DNA from: Guopingia tenuis
GTDB taxonomy: Bacteria > Bacillota > Clostridia > Christensenellales > Christensenellaceae
Length of the DNA: 64,000 nt
NCBI RefSeq assembly: GCF_014384805.1
Contig: NZ_JACRSS010000001.1
Coordinates: 310,001 to 374,000 of the forward strand
Direction of reading: 5' to 3'
In this document: positions 8,539-17,440 of the stretch, one piece after another
Layout of the letters: the number at the start of each line of letters is the position of its first letter
How positions within the stretch are numbered: position 1 is the first letter of the stretch
Notes under the pieces: model-generated
The model's database searches: none
What the model was told of the DNA's origin: nothing
What the model saw: the letters and a program-made list of their open reading frames with translations, nothing else
Position numbers and translations under genes: made by a program

Positions 8539-8572
8539 AAAAACAGCGCCTGCCATGCAGCGCGCTGTTTTC
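8539..8572 (-). terminator. rho-independent terminator after pncB
   Basis: Stem AAAACAGCGC (8540-8549) pairs with GCGCTGTTTT (8562-8571), followed on the minus strand by a T run. It separates pncB-lgt from spoIIIA. Confidence 0.85.
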
Positions 8573-8584
8573 GTTTCCCCTATT

Positions 8585-10015
8585 CTATCTTTTCTGATTT
8601 AACATATCCTTTTTCAGTTGATATAACTTATCCGACAAATCCACTTTATAGAGATGCTGCTTCACAAAGCGGCGGTATTCATCCCAAAAGGTCGCCATAT
8701 CCTCTTTCGCATACTGTTGAATTTCCATAACGCTGGGCGAAGTATACACCTGCTTCCCATCCCGGAACACCGGAACCATCAATTCCTTCACATGGAAATT
8801 CGTGAGGGTCATCTTTTTCCAGGTTTCCTGGGGATGGAAAATCGTGAGAGGCTTTTCGGGATCAATGGTTTCGTCATCCAGCATAATCAGATCGGCAATG
8901 GCCATGCCTGTGGAATTTCCATAGATCCGGACAACTTTTTTATAGCCCGGGTTGGTGATTTTCCAGGAATTTTCGCTGATTTTGATTTTGGGCTGCAATA
9001 CGCCGCCCTTGTCGATAGCGGCCAGCTTATAGACGCCGCCCAGCGCCGGGCAGTTCTCGCTGGTAATGAGCTTGGTTCCCACACCCCAAATATCAATGCG
9101 GCAGCCCTGTTGCTTTAATTCCCAGATGGTCTGCTCGTCCAGGTCACTGGAAGCACAGATCTTGGCATTGGGATAACCCGCGTCGTCCAGCATTTTCCGC
9201 GCCACTTTGCTCAGATAAGCCAGGTCGCCGCTGTCCAGACGGATGCCAACCGGCTCATGTCCCTTGGCCCGCAGCTCGTCAAAAACGCGGATGGCGTTTG
9301 GAACGCCGCTTTCCAGCGTATCATAGGTGTCCACCAGAAGCAGACAGGACGAGGGAAACACCTCGGCATAGGCCCGGAATGCCTCCAGCTCGCTGTCAAA
9401 GCTCATAATCCAGCTGTGGGCATGGGTGCCCGAAACAGCCACATCAAAGTATTGCCCTGCCAAAACGTTGGAAGTGGAGCTGCATCCTCCAATGACAGCA
9501 GCGCGGGCACCATATAACCCCGCATCCGGCCCCTGGGCGCGGCGCAGGCCAAATTCCAGGACAGCTCCCCCATCCGCCGCATATACAACGCGGCTCGCCT
9601 TTGTTGCGATCAAAGTTTGATGGTTGACGATGTTGAGCATCGCCGTTTCGATGAGTTGGGCCTCGATGATCTTGGCCCGCACACGGATCAGCGGCTCATA
9701 GGGAAACACTACTGTCCCTTCCGGAATCGCATAAATCTCTCCCGTGAAATGAAAGGTTTTTAGATAGGTGAGAAAATCCTCATCAAACAGATGAAGAGAG
9801 CGCAGATAGGCAATATCCTCCTCTCCAAAATGGAGATCGTTGATGAGATCGATCACCTGATCCAGGCCAGCCATAATGGCATAGCCGGATTCGCCTGCCG
9901 TGCGGCGGAAAAACACATCGTAAACTGCCTCGGTCTCATGCACACCTTTTTTGAAATATCCATACATCATGGTGAGCTGATAGAGATCTGTCAGCATCGT
10001 CAAATTGCGCGTCAT
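8585..10015 (-). CDS. pncB: nicotinate phosphoribosyltransferase
   Basis: Converts nicotinate plus PRPP (with ATP) to nicotinate mononucleotide in NAD salvage. The 476-residue length and the sequence (LTDLYQLTMMYGYF start, EFGLRRAQGPDAG, SGTHAHSW, RLDSGDL, SSDLDE, GVGTKLITS) match the Firmicutes-type enzyme. The conserved histidine in GTHAHSW is the phosphorylated residue in this family. Its ATG overlaps the lgt stop (ATGA), so the two are translationally coupled. Confidence 0.95.
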   Translation of the reverse strand: MTRNLTMLTDLYQLTMMYGYFKKGVHETEAVYDVFFRRTAGESGYAIMAGLDQVIDLINDLHFGEEDIAYLRSLHLFDEDFLTYLKTFHFTGEIYAIPEGTVVFPYEPLIRVRAKIIEAQLIETAMLNIVNHQTLIATKASRVVYAADGGAVLEFGLRRAQGPDAGLYGARAAVIGGCSSTSNVLAGQYFDVAVSGTHAHSWIMSFDSELEAFRAYAEVFPSSCLLLVDTYDTLESGVPNAIRVFDELRAKGHEPVGIRLDSGDLAYLSKVARKMLDDAGYPNAKICASSDLDEQTIWELKQQGCRIDIWGVGTKLITSENCPALGGVYKLAAIDKGGVLQPKIKISENSWKITNPGYKKVVRIYGNSTGMAIADLIMLDDETIDPEKPLTIFHPQETWKKMTLTNFHVKELMVPVFRDGKQVYTSPSVMEIQQYAKEDMATFWDEYRRFVKQHLYKVDLSDKLYQLKKDMLNQKR

Positions 10016-10950
10016 TTTTCTTCCTCCGTTTTTCTCTCCGCGGATTCCGCTGATTTTTCTTCTTTCAAATCTTCGGAGGACGTTTCACTTTCCTCTGCTG
10101 TTTCCGCCTGCGCAGAAGCCGCGCCGGCAGCGGCTGCCGCCGGGACGATTCTATATTTTCCGGTATATTCCCGGATTTTAGCAGGCTTGGTATACATAAC
10201 GGCCAGATAGATGATGCCGCCGATGACGAGCACTGCGCTCAGGAGCTGCGAGACGCGGATAACGCCGGGAACCAGCCAGAGGCTGTCCGTCCGCAGTCCC
10301 TCGATGAAAAAGCGGCCGATGCCATACATCACCAGATACATGACAAAGACATTGCCCTTGTGCTTTGCCCGCTTCCAATACCACAATAGCACGGCAAGAA
10401 CGATAAGATTCCAGGCGCTTTCATAAAAGAATGTGGCCTGGTGCCATTCGCCCAGCCGCTCAATATAGACGCCATAGGGAAACCACTGCATGGAAGGATT
10501 GGTAATCACATTGCCAAAGGCCTCCTGGTTTACAAAATTTCCCCAGCGGCCGATCGCCTGCCCCAGAATCAAACCGGGCGCGCCTATATCCAGTATATCG
10601 CCAAAGGGGACTTTCTTCCATTTGCTGAAAATCAAAGCCGCAAGGAGCGCACCGATGACGCCGCCATAGATAGCGAGCCCCCCTTCCCAAATGGCAATGA
10701 TCTTCATGAAATCCCCGGCATACCGTTCCCATTCAAAAATGACATAATACAGCCGGGCAAAAACGATGGCCATAGGCAGGGCCAGCAGCATGAGATCGAT
10801 GAGCATCTCAAAGGTATAGCCCTTCTTTTTCGCCAAAAAACCGCCTAACAAAATCCCTGCCACAATGCCGGACGTCACGATGATGGCATACCAGGCGATA
10901 TTCAGCCCTTCGATGCCAAAAAGATTGTGAACCGCAATCGGATCGATCAT
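10012..10950 (-). CDS. lgt: prolipoprotein diacylglyceryl transferase
   Basis: Inner-membrane enzyme that moves diacylglycerol from phosphatidylglycerol to the lipobox cysteine. It has about seven membrane helices, EGGLAIYGGVIG (the HGG-like loop) and the signature GRWGNFVNQEAFG. The ATG at 10950 is preferred over an in-frame TTG 30 bases upstream. The 312-residue product carries an unusual C-terminal tail of about 45 residues, alanine-rich and then strongly acidic/basic (SSEDLKEEKSAESAERKTEE), absent from typical 260-280-residue Lgt proteins. A strong promoter lies just upstream. Confidence 0.93.
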   Translation of the reverse strand: MIDPIAVHNLFGIEGLNIAWYAIIVTSGIVAGILLGGFLAKKKGYTFEMLIDLMLLALPMAIVFARLYYVIFEWERYAGDFMKIIAIWEGGLAIYGGVIGALLAALIFSKWKKVPFGDILDIGAPGLILGQAIGRWGNFVNQEAFGNVITNPSMQWFPYGVYIERLGEWHQATFFYESAWNLIVLAVLLWYWKRAKHKGNVFVMYLVMYGIGRFFIEGLRTDSLWLVPGVIRVSQLLSAVLVIGGIIYLAVMYTKPAKIREYTGKYRIVPAAAAAGAASAQAETAEESETSSEDLKEEKSAESAERKTEEEK

Positions 10951-11003
10951 TGTATACGTTTCCTCCAAACTCTTTTCCAAGAAGAATTTACTTTAACTTC
11001 TTT

Positions 11004-11032
11004 ATTATAGTTTCCAAAAAATGCAACGTCAA
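11004..11032 (-). promoter_or_regulatory. strong sigma-A promoter for lgt-pncB
   Basis: Minus strand TTGACG, 17 bases, TATAAT, ending about 50 bases upstream of the lgt start. One mismatch from the double consensus. Confidence 0.85.
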
Positions 11033-11049
11033 GAGCCGGAGGAAAAACC

Positions 11050-11079
11050 AGGGCGAAACCCCCGGAGGGATTCCGCCCG
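11050..11079 (-). terminator. probable terminator after the lipoprotein gene
   Basis: GGGCGAAACCCCC pairs imperfectly with GGGATTCCGCCC around a GGA loop; on the minus strand the hairpin is followed by TGGTTTTT. It lies 25 bases after the lipoprotein stop and just upstream of the lgt promoter. Confidence 0.55.
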
Positions 11080-11103
11080 CATTCATGTTCACTATTCCAA
11101 AGT

Positions 11104-11397
11104 TTACTCCGCCGCTTGCGAAGACCCGGCCGAAGGGCTCGGAGAAGCCGCCGCAGATGTTCCCGGGCTGGCCGAAGCGTCCGGGCTGTCGGTGGGCACG
11201 AGCGGCATGGAGGGAGATGTTGTCCCCGCGATATCCGGCGTGTCGGAAGGAGAATCCGAAGGCGTTTGGGCAATGGCGGGCGGCGAAGTCAAGCCGGCGT
11301 CATTGGTTCCATTGTTTTTGTCTGTACCGTCCGTGCAGCCACAGACCGCGAGAGCGAATATTCCTAGAAGCAAACAAACCGCAACTGTCTTTTTCAA
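11104..11397 (-). CDS. small low-complexity lipoprotein, unknown function
   Basis: A 97-residue predicted lipoprotein: basic start, hydrophobic core (VAVCLLLGIFALAV), then a lipobox-like VCGC with cysteine near residue 21. The mature part is an Asp/Asn/Thr-rich spacer followed by Ser/Pro/Ala-rich low complexity with no fold visible. I choose a TTG start (MKKTVAV...) because a perfect TAAGGAGG sits 8 bases before it; the ATG seven codons upstream overlaps that site and has none of its own. Located next to lgt, the enzyme that would lipidate it. Confidence 0.7.
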   Translation of the reverse strand: MKKTVAVCLLLGIFALAVCGCTDGTDKNNGTNDAGLTSPPAIAQTPSDSPSDTPDIAGTTSPSMPLVPTDSPDASASPGTSAAASPSPSAGSSQAAE

Positions 11398-11497
11398 TGT
11401 TTTGGCCTCCTTAGGCATTGAATTTGAGGAAAATCCCCGTTTGCATTATTTTTACCTAAGAAGGCCAATTTATACATATCGTTTTTCTGTTTTCCGT

Positions 11498-13162
11498 TTA
11501 GGCGGTTTCAATGTTTGCCGCATCTTCCAGCTTTAATTCGCCGATGGCCCATTCCCGCATCTTGAACTTTTGAATCTTGCCGCTGGCTGTCATAGGGAAG
11601 GAATCCACAAACCGCACATACCGCGGCGCTTTGAATTTGGAAAGCCCATTCCGGACAAAATCGATCATTTCCTGTTCTGTGCGCGTCTCCCCCGGCTTTA
11701 AAATGATGCAGGCAAGAACCTCTTCGCCGTATTTGGTATCCGGGACGCCGATCACCTGCACATCCTTCACTGCCGGATGCGTATAAAAATACTCCTCAAT
11801 TTCCCGGGGATAGATGTTCTCTCCCCCGCGGATAATCATATCCTTCAGGCGGCCGGTAATCTTGAAATATCCATTTTCATCCATCGTACCGATATCCCCG
11901 GTATGCAGCCATCCATCCTCATCCACGGCCTGGCGCGTCGCCTCGGGCATATTATAGTATCCCTTCATGATGTTATATCCCCGGGCCACGATTTCTCCCT
12001 GAACATCAAAAGGCGCATCCTCGCCGGTCTCCGGATCGATAATTTTGGCTTCCACATTTGGGATTACCTTCCCCACTGTCGCTACGCGGATCTCCAGCGG
12101 GTCCGTTGTCGTCGTCATGGTAATGGCGGGCGAGGATTCGGTTTGACCATAGGTAATGACGATTTCCTTCATTCCCATATCGTTGACCGCCCGCTTCATA
12201 AACTCAATGGGACAGGGCGATCCTGCCATGATTCCGGTGCGCAGCGAGGACAGGTCATATTTGGAGAATTCCGGATTTTCCAAAATCGAAATGAACATGG
12301 TCGGCACCCCATGCACCGCCGTGCAGCGCTCAGCCTCGATCACCTTCAGTGCATGAATGGGATTGAAATGGTCGTTCAGGATCATGGTCGTCCCGTGGGT
12401 AATGCTGGCCATCACGCCCAAAACACATCCAAAGCAGTGAAACAGCGGCACATGGATGAGCAGCCGGTCCTCATGGGTGAAATTCATGCAGTCGCCGATG
12501 GCCTTGCCGTTGTTCACCAGGTTATAGTGCGTCAGCATAACACCCTTGGGAAACCCAGTCGTGCCCGATGTATACTGCATGTTGATGACATCGTGAATAT
12601 CCAGCGTCGCCTTGACCGCCTCCAGCTCCTCCTGACTCACCTGCTCGGCCATTTCCAGGATATCGCTCCAGTTGAACATGCCATCCGGATGCCCCTCATC
12701 CAGATAAATGACGTTTTTCAGCCGGGGCAGTGCCTCGCATTCCAGCTTCCCTGGTTCGGAGGTTTTCAGCTCCGGGCAAAGTTCATAGATATATTGGAGA
12801 TAGTCCGAATCTTTCGTCCCGTGCATGGTAATCAGCGTGGTGGAGTCCGATTGCCGCATCAGGTATTCCAGCTCAAACCGCTTATAATTCGTGTTTACCG
12901 TCACCAGAACTGCCCCCATCTTCGCCGAAGCAAACTGGGTAATAACCCATTCGGGATAGTTGGAAGACCACATGGCGATATGGTCGCCCTTTTTGATGCC
13001 CATGGCCATGAATCCGCGGGCCACTCTGTCGCACATTTCATTCAGCTCTTTATAAGAATACCGGACGCCGATCAGCGGGGAAACGAGTCCATCCTGATCC
13101 GGATGCAGGCGAGCCTGCAGCTCCATCATTTCCCCAATCGTCATCTCCAATAATTCTGCCAT
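11498..13162 (-). CDS. AMP-binding acyl-CoA synthetase
   Basis: Adenylate-forming enzyme that activates a fatty or carboxylic acid as acyl-AMP and then acyl-CoA. The 554-residue protein has the P-loop YTSGTTGFPKG (about residue 195), YGQTESSP, the GWLHTGD motif (about 425), GRLKDMIIRGGENIYP hinge and the catalytic lysine in SGKIQKFKMRE near the C-terminus. Sequence type is that of medium/long-chain synthetases (FadD/FadK-like); the substrate cannot be read. ATG follows AGAAGGAGGAGCAAACA. The gene is directly behind a T-box leader, unusual for this family. Confidence 0.9.
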   Translation of the reverse strand: MAELLEMTIGEMMELQARLHPDQDGLVSPLIGVRYSYKELNEMCDRVARGFMAMGIKKGDHIAMWSSNYPEWVITQFASAKMGAVLVTVNTNYKRFELEYLMRQSDSTTLITMHGTKDSDYLQYIYELCPELKTSEPGKLECEALPRLKNVIYLDEGHPDGMFNWSDILEMAEQVSQEELEAVKATLDIHDVINMQYTSGTTGFPKGVMLTHYNLVNNGKAIGDCMNFTHEDRLLIHVPLFHCFGCVLGVMASITHGTTMILNDHFNPIHALKVIEAERCTAVHGVPTMFISILENPEFSKYDLSSLRTGIMAGSPCPIEFMKRAVNDMGMKEIVITYGQTESSPAITMTTTTDPLEIRVATVGKVIPNVEAKIIDPETGEDAPFDVQGEIVARGYNIMKGYYNMPEATRQAVDEDGWLHTGDIGTMDENGYFKITGRLKDMIIRGGENIYPREIEEYFYTHPAVKDVQVIGVPDTKYGEEVLACIILKPGETRTEQEMIDFVRNGLSKFKAPRYVRFVDSFPMTASGKIQKFKMREWAIGELKLEDAANIETA

Positions 13163-13201
13163 TGTTTGCTCCTCCTTCTATAAAAACATATCATTTTCAT
13201 A

Positions 13202-13475
13202 AAAAAACTTCCGTCTCAATTACAGAGACGGAAGATATTCCGCGTTACCACTCTGCTTGCAGAAAAACTCTGCCAGCTCATCCCGGCACCATCATGCCGC
13301 GCCCATTTTTTCGGCTGGGCTCCCGTCCGCACCTAAGCAATCACTTCAATGCGGCTGCTCCGGGGCGAGTTCACCATCTTTTGCCGCTTGCTGCCTTGCA
13401 CCTTCCGGCAGCTCTCTTTGTTGGGCATCGGAACTGGTTACTACTCCCCTTCCACACATTTGCCATATGAAATTA
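13202..13475 (-). promoter_or_regulatory. T-box riboswitch leader, probable tRNA-Leu specificity
   Basis: On the minus strand the leader shows stem I with the AGAGAG...GGTGCAA apical motif (about 13390-13420), then GGTGAACTCGCCCC, where CTC (Leu, about 13366-13368) fits the specifier codon position. It ends with the T-box AGAGTGGTAACGCGG (13239-13253) and a terminator CTTCCGTCTC/GAGACGGAAG plus seven T (13201-13235). The UGGU bulge sequence fits a tRNA with discriminator A, as tRNA-Leu has. The acyl-CoA synthetase ATG is about 40 bases downstream. T-box identity is strong; the specifier assignment is my reading of the loop. Confidence 0.85.
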
Positions 13476-13480
13476 AAGTT

Positions 13481-13509
13481 AGTATAGCAATTTCACTTTT
13501 TACTGTCAA
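13481..13509 (-). promoter_or_regulatory. consensus sigma-A promoter of the T-box leader
   Basis: Minus strand TTGACA, exactly 17 bases, TATACT, located immediately upstream of the T-box leader. The 13163-13535 intergenic stretch is fully accounted for by this promoter, the leader and the terminator. Confidence 0.88.
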
Positions 13510-13535
13510 GCCCTTTTTTGCAAAATACACACTTC

Positions 13536-14168
13536 TTAGAGCTGCATTTCGTCTATCTTTTCCTCAATGGCCCGAGCCAGATTATAGTGGGCCTCCGGCG
13601 TATAATGAATGCCGTCGATCTCGCTGACCTCCACAAATTGCCCAGCATCCAGGAACCATGCTCCCAGCGTCTGAGCAACCTGCTTATAATACCCCGCCAG
13701 CAGACGGGATTTCTCCACTCCTTCTTTTCCCATCAGAGCCACACTCAGCGGCGCTTCCCGCATGGGAGCCGGGGCGATGATAAGGATTTGCGGAGTCCGG
13801 CCATCAGCGCCAAACGCCTCGTCCTGCATCTTTTTCACCAGAGTTTCCAACCCCAGGGAAACGTCATAGGCCGTCAGGCCAAAGCGAATTTTCAGGTCGT
13901 TGGTTCCCAGCATTACGATAATAAGGTCAATGGGCTTATGGGAATGCAGGCATTGCTGCAAATAAGCCTTGCCGCTCTTATCCTCCTCGATGGGGTCCTC
14001 AAAAACCGTCGTGCGGCCGCCCAACCCCTCTTCAATCACATCGAAGGAATCCCCCAGCATGCTTTTCAGCACGCCCGGCCAGCGGATCTCCTTTTCATAG
14101 CGTCCCCCATCTTTTCCGGGGATTTGTCCATGGGTATTGGAATCTCCAAAGCATAAAACTGTTTTCAT
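13536..14168 (-). CDS. SGNH/GDSL-family esterase or lipase
   Basis: A 210-residue hydrolase of the SGNH fold. Block I is FGDSNTHG with the nucleophile serine at residue 9, followed by the arginine-containing GRTT, block III LGTNDLK, and block V DGIHYTPEAH with the Asp-His pair. It resembles arylesterase/acyl-ester hydrolases that act on short acyl groups or acetylated sugars; the substrate is unknown. Start at MKTVLCFG is supported by GGGAGG nine bases upstream. No signal peptide is present, so it is probably cytosolic. Next to a DeoR regulator on the same strand. Confidence 0.85.
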   Translation of the reverse strand: MKTVLCFGDSNTHGQIPGKDGGRYEKEIRWPGVLKSMLGDSFDVIEEGLGGRTTVFEDPIEEDKSGKAYLQQCLHSHKPIDLIIVMLGTNDLKIRFGLTAYDVSLGLETLVKKMQDEAFGADGRTPQILIIAPAPMREAPLSVALMGKEGVEKSRLLAGYYKQVAQTLGAWFLDAGQFVEVSEIDGIHYTPEAHYNLARAIEEKIDEMQL

Positions 14169-14239
14169 TCTGCGCTGCCTCCCTTTCATAGCAGTCTATT
14201 CCTCTACTGCAATTTTGCTGCCTGTCTTTTCAAGGCGGT

Positions 14240-14998
14240 CTAAAGAAGCACCGCGCCGCTGTCCGTAATCAATTTTGCCGCTTCTTCGCAGATATCGTCA
14301 TCCGTGACAAAAACATCGATATCCTCCAGGTTGGCAAACGTAAAGGGCATATTCTTTCCATATTTCGTGGAATCCATCATAACGACCTTTTTGCGGGCAC
14401 GCTTCAATACCTCGCGCTTGATTCCGCATTCGGTATAAGTGCCGCAGGTCATGCCGCTGTTCTGGGTAAACCCGCTGGTTGCCATAAAGGCGATATCAAT
14501 GTTGATGGAAGAGATAAATTCCGCCGAATCCACGCCAGCCACCGACATGGAATTGCGGTTCAGCTCGCCGCCGATCAGCGTGATAATGGGAACGGATTTT
14601 TTCATGAGCTCCATGGCAATATTGACCCCGGATGTGACAATAGAACAATATTCATCCGGAATTTCCCGCGCCAGAAACATCATCGTGCTGCCGGCATCGA
14701 CATAGATAGAGCAGCCCCTCTGAAAAATCTTCACTGCCTTTTTGGCAATTTCGATTTTCTTTTTGGTGTTATACATAGCCCGCTTTTGATAGTCGTCCTC
14801 GGTCACCAGCATGATATTGCTCATGGCAACAGCACCGCCGCGGGTGCGCCGAACCAGGCCCTGCTCCTCCAAATACTTGATGTCTCGGCGCAACGTCATG
14901 CTGGAACAGTCCGGAAAACGCTCCTCCAGCTCTTTTAACTTGATCTCGCCTTTCGTGCGGAAAATTGTTTTGATTTCTTCTCTGCGATCTGCTTTCAC
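14240..14998 (-). CDS. DeoR/GlpR-family transcriptional regulator
   Basis: N-terminal helix-turn-helix (EIKTIFRTKGEIKLKELEERF.. then SMTLRRDIKYLEEQGLVRRTRGGA) and a C-terminal sugar-phosphate-sensing domain with VDAGST and SGVNIAMEL, as in DeoR/GlpR repressors. I place the start at the TTG at 14998 (or adjacent GTG), about 10 bases past AAGGATGAGG, right after the preceding gene's TGA; an in-frame TTG at 15031 overlaps that gene. Effector and targets are unknown. The SGNH hydrolase and glycosyltransferase neighbours are candidates. Confidence 0.88.
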   Translation of the reverse strand: MKADRREEIKTIFRTKGEIKLKELEERFPDCSSMTLRRDIKYLEEQGLVRRTRGGAVAMSNIMLVTEDDYQKRAMYNTKKKIEIAKKAVKIFQRGCSIYVDAGSTMMFLAREIPDEYCSIVTSGVNIAMELMKKSVPIITLIGGELNRNSMSVAGVDSAEFISSINIDIAFMATSGFTQNSGMTCGTYTECGIKREVLKRARKKVVMMDSTKYGKNMPFTFANLEDIDVFVTDDDICEEAAKLITDSGAVLL

Positions 14999-15008
14999 CA
15001 ATGTATCC

Positions 15009-16163
15009 TCATCCTTTTCGTTTTTCTTCAATTAAATTCAGAATATAATCACCCAGGTTCTTTGCGCTGTTGTGCTTCACCATTTTCTGCCGTGCGATGC
15101 GCATGGCCTCCAACCGTTCTTTATCGGCAAGAAGCAGCTCAATGGCCAGGCTCCCCGGCATATAAGTGTTTGTGAAGCAGGCCAGGGAATGATTGGAAAA
15201 ATATGCCAGATTGGCCTCCTCGACTCCCGGTAGCGGACTCATCAGCATCAGCGGCTTATCTTTCGTAAGCGCCTCGGTCGTCGTCAGCCCGCCCGGCTTG
15301 GTATACACCAGGTCTGCGGCGTCCATATATTCATCAATGTTGGTCGTGTATCCCAAAATCAGGAGATTTTCCTTATCCGCGGCAAACTCCTTGAGCTTTT
15401 TTTCCATGGTCTGATTGCTTCCGCAGACCACAACCACCTGAAACTGCGGACAGAATTCCACCAGCTCTTTCACAGCGGCCGCCATCTTACCCATGCCCAT
15501 GCCGCCGCTCAGCACCAGGATCGTCTCCATATCCTTGAGGGCCAGCTTTTTGCGGGCCTCGGATTTTTCCATATGCTGTTCGAATTTTCCCTGCACGGGA
15601 ATCCCGAAGGGCAGGATTTTCTCGGCGGGAATTCCCTTGCGGGCAAAATCCACAGTCATGAAATCCGCGCCGGTGACAAAATAGTCGATGTCCATATTTT
15701 CCCAGAAAATATGGAGGGTATAGTCGGTAATGATCCCCAGGCAGGGGATATCCCGGCTGATGAGTCCATCCTTGCGAAGCTGCGTAATCAAAATGCAGGT
15801 GAGCACATGGGGACATACGATGACGTCCGGCTGATAGCGTTCGATATATTTGCTCATCTTCTTTTTGCTCAGATCGGCAAAAACGAAGGGAAAATACCGC
15901 TTCATGGCCGCCGTGCCGTTGACCTTTTCGTTCTTCGCGCAGAGTTTTTCCAGGGATTTGGGATTATACCGCGCCAGCACTGTATATCCCTTGTCGTAAC
16001 TCTTTCCTATGATCTTGTTGAGATAGGTATAGGTATCAAGAATTTTGCATTCAGCGCCCTGCTCCTGCAGGTATCCTGCCACAGCCTTGCTGGCTGAATT
16101 ATGCCCCTGTCCTGCGGTGATCGACAGGAAAAGAACTCTCCCCATGCTGTCCGTTTTTTTCAT
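15009..16163 (-). CDS. MGDG synthase/UgtP-like glycosyltransferase
   Basis: A 384-residue GT28-type glycosyltransferase related to monogalactosyldiacylglycerol synthase and diacylglycerol glucosyltransferase (UgtP). The N-terminal acceptor domain starts LFLSITAGQGHNSASKAV, with the lipid-binding GHNSA loop. The C-terminal nucleotide-sugar domain has LVLSGGMGMGKM, VVCGSNQ, and YTKPGGLTTTEAL. It likely builds membrane glycolipids or the lipoteichoic acid anchor at the cytosolic face of the membrane. The stop is immediately followed by the DeoR regulator. Divergent from the MurG-like gene. Confidence 0.85.
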   Translation of the reverse strand: MKKTDSMGRVLFLSITAGQGHNSASKAVAGYLQEQGAECKILDTYTYLNKIIGKSYDKGYTVLARYNPKSLEKLCAKNEKVNGTAAMKRYFPFVFADLSKKKMSKYIERYQPDVIVCPHVLTCILITQLRKDGLISRDIPCLGIITDYTLHIFWENMDIDYFVTGADFMTVDFARKGIPAEKILPFGIPVQGKFEQHMEKSEARKKLALKDMETILVLSGGMGMGKMAAAVKELVEFCPQFQVVVVCGSNQTMEKKLKEFAADKENLLILGYTTNIDEYMDAADLVYTKPGGLTTTEALTKDKPLMLMSPLPGVEEANLAYFSNHSLACFTNTYMPGSLAIELLLADKERLEAMRIARQKMVKHNSAKNLGDYILNLIEEKRKG

Positions 16164-16273
16164 AATTCGTCACAACCCTTAATTTTCTTATCCGTATCTT
16201 ACCATAAACTTTGTGAAAATTCAACAAGAATTCCCATTTTTTCAAAATTATCCGCCCCGCTAAATTCACAGCT

Positions 16274-16301
16274 TTGTATTTGGGCGAATATATGATATTA
16301 T
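16274..16301 (+). promoter_or_regulatory. possible promoter of the MurG-like gene
   Basis: TTGTAT, 16 bases, TATTAT, about 60 bases before the ATG. A GGCAGGCA repeat occurs twice in the leader (16321 and 16346), the second just upstream of the start. Weak by-eye call. Confidence 0.4.
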
Positions 16302-16359
16302 AAAACTAAGTTTGCCCAAAGGCAGGCAAAAAATTTATGACATTGGCAGGCAGAAAAAT

Positions 16360-17433
16360 ATGAGCAAAAAAATCATTATGACCGGCGGTGGCACGGCAGG
16401 GCATGTGACGCCCAATCTCGCCCTTCTCCCTACTTTAGAAAAAGACGGCTTTTCCATCGTCTATATCGGTTCAAAAAAGGGCATCGAGCGGGAGATTATC
16501 CAGGAACAGACGGACTTGCCTTACTATGCCGTCAGTTCTGGAAAGCTGCGCCGCTATTTCAGCTTTAAGAATTTTGTCGATCCTTTCAAAATATTGCGGG
16601 GATATTTTCAGGCAAAGAAAATCATCCGGCGGGAGCAGCCGGATCTGGTCTTTTCCAAAGGCGGCTATGTGACCGTGCCCGTGGTGTTTGCAGCCAACAA
16701 GCTGCAGGTGCCCGTGGTTCTGCATGAATCCGACTATACCCCCGGTCTAGCCAACCGTCTCTGCATGCCCAAAGCGGATAAGGTCTGCGTATCCTTTGAG
16801 GCGACAGCCAAGCATATCGAAAAAGGAAAATGTGTCGTTACGGGTTCTCCCGTCCGGGAAGAGCTGTTTTCCGGAAGCCGGGAGGGTGGCCTGCGCCGCG
16901 CAGGCTTTTCCGGCGAAAAGCCCGTCCTTCTCATCATGGGCGGGAGCCTGGGCGCCCAGGCAGTCAATGAGGCGGTAGACGCCGTTCTCGATTCTCTTCT
17001 GGAAACCTTTGATATCATCCATATCCGCGGCAGGGAAAAGCTGAATCCTCAGCTGGAAGGAAAAAAAGGCTATGCACAATATGAATATGTTTCGGAAGAG
17101 CTTCCGGATATTTTTGCAGCGGCAGACCTGATGATTTCCCGGGCCGGCGCCAATGCCATTTTTGAAATACTGGCCCTTTGCCTCCCTGCCCTTCTCATTC
17201 CGCTTCCCCGGGAAGCCAGCCGCGGCGACCAGATTCTGAACGCCGAATTTTTCCGCAGCAAGGGGTTCAGCCATGTCCTTCAGCAATCGGATATCACGCC
17301 GAAAACCATGCTGGATGCCATCCATGCGCTGCATGCCGATGCGGATGTCCTTAGAGACGCCATGAAAAACAGCGGCATCAGCAATGGGACACAGAACGTA
17401 ATCCAGGTCATCTATTCCGTATTGGAGAAATAA
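16360..17433 (+). CDS. murG: UDP-GlcNAc:undecaprenyl-PP-MurNAc-pentapeptide GlcNAc transferase (MurG-like)
   Basis: Makes lipid II from lipid I at the inner membrane face. The 357-residue protein has the N-terminal GGGTAGHVTPNLAL loop, SKGGYVTVPVV, HESDYTPGLANR and the C-terminal GGSLGAQAVNE and ISRAGANAIFEILAL donor site, all MurG landmarks. HESD...GLANR (instead of HEQN...GLANK) is the clostridial/bacilli second MurG type. Start at MSKKIIMTGG; an in-frame TTG 48 bases upstream is not favoured. No dcw cluster surrounds it, so a second murG could exist elsewhere in the genome. Confidence 0.9.
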   Translation: MSKKIIMTGGGTAGHVTPNLALLPTLEKDGFSIVYIGSKKGIEREIIQEQTDLPYYAVSSGKLRRYFSFKNFVDPFKILRGYFQAKKIIRREQPDLVFSKGGYVTVPVVFAANKLQVPVVLHESDYTPGLANRLCMPKADKVCVSFEATAKHIEKGKCVVTGSPVREELFSGSREGGLRRAGFSGEKPVLLIMGGSLGAQAVNEAVDAVLDSLLETFDIIHIRGREKLNPQLEGKKGYAQYEYVSEELPDIFAAADLMISRAGANAIFEILALCLPALLIPLPREASRGDQILNAEFFRSKGFSHVLQQSDITPKTMLDAIHALHADADVLRDAMKNSGISNGTQNVIQVIYSVLEK

Positions 17434-17440
17434 AAAATTT

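Noticed and set aside
11777..13153. 458-codon open frame on the plus strand
   Set aside because: Antisense to the acyl-CoA synthetase, no family features, histidine/arginine-rich composition typical of mirrored GC-rich codons.
16346..16362. GGCAGGCA repeat in the murG leader as a riboswitch or repeat array
   Set aside because: Only two copies, and one simply provides the ribosome binding region.
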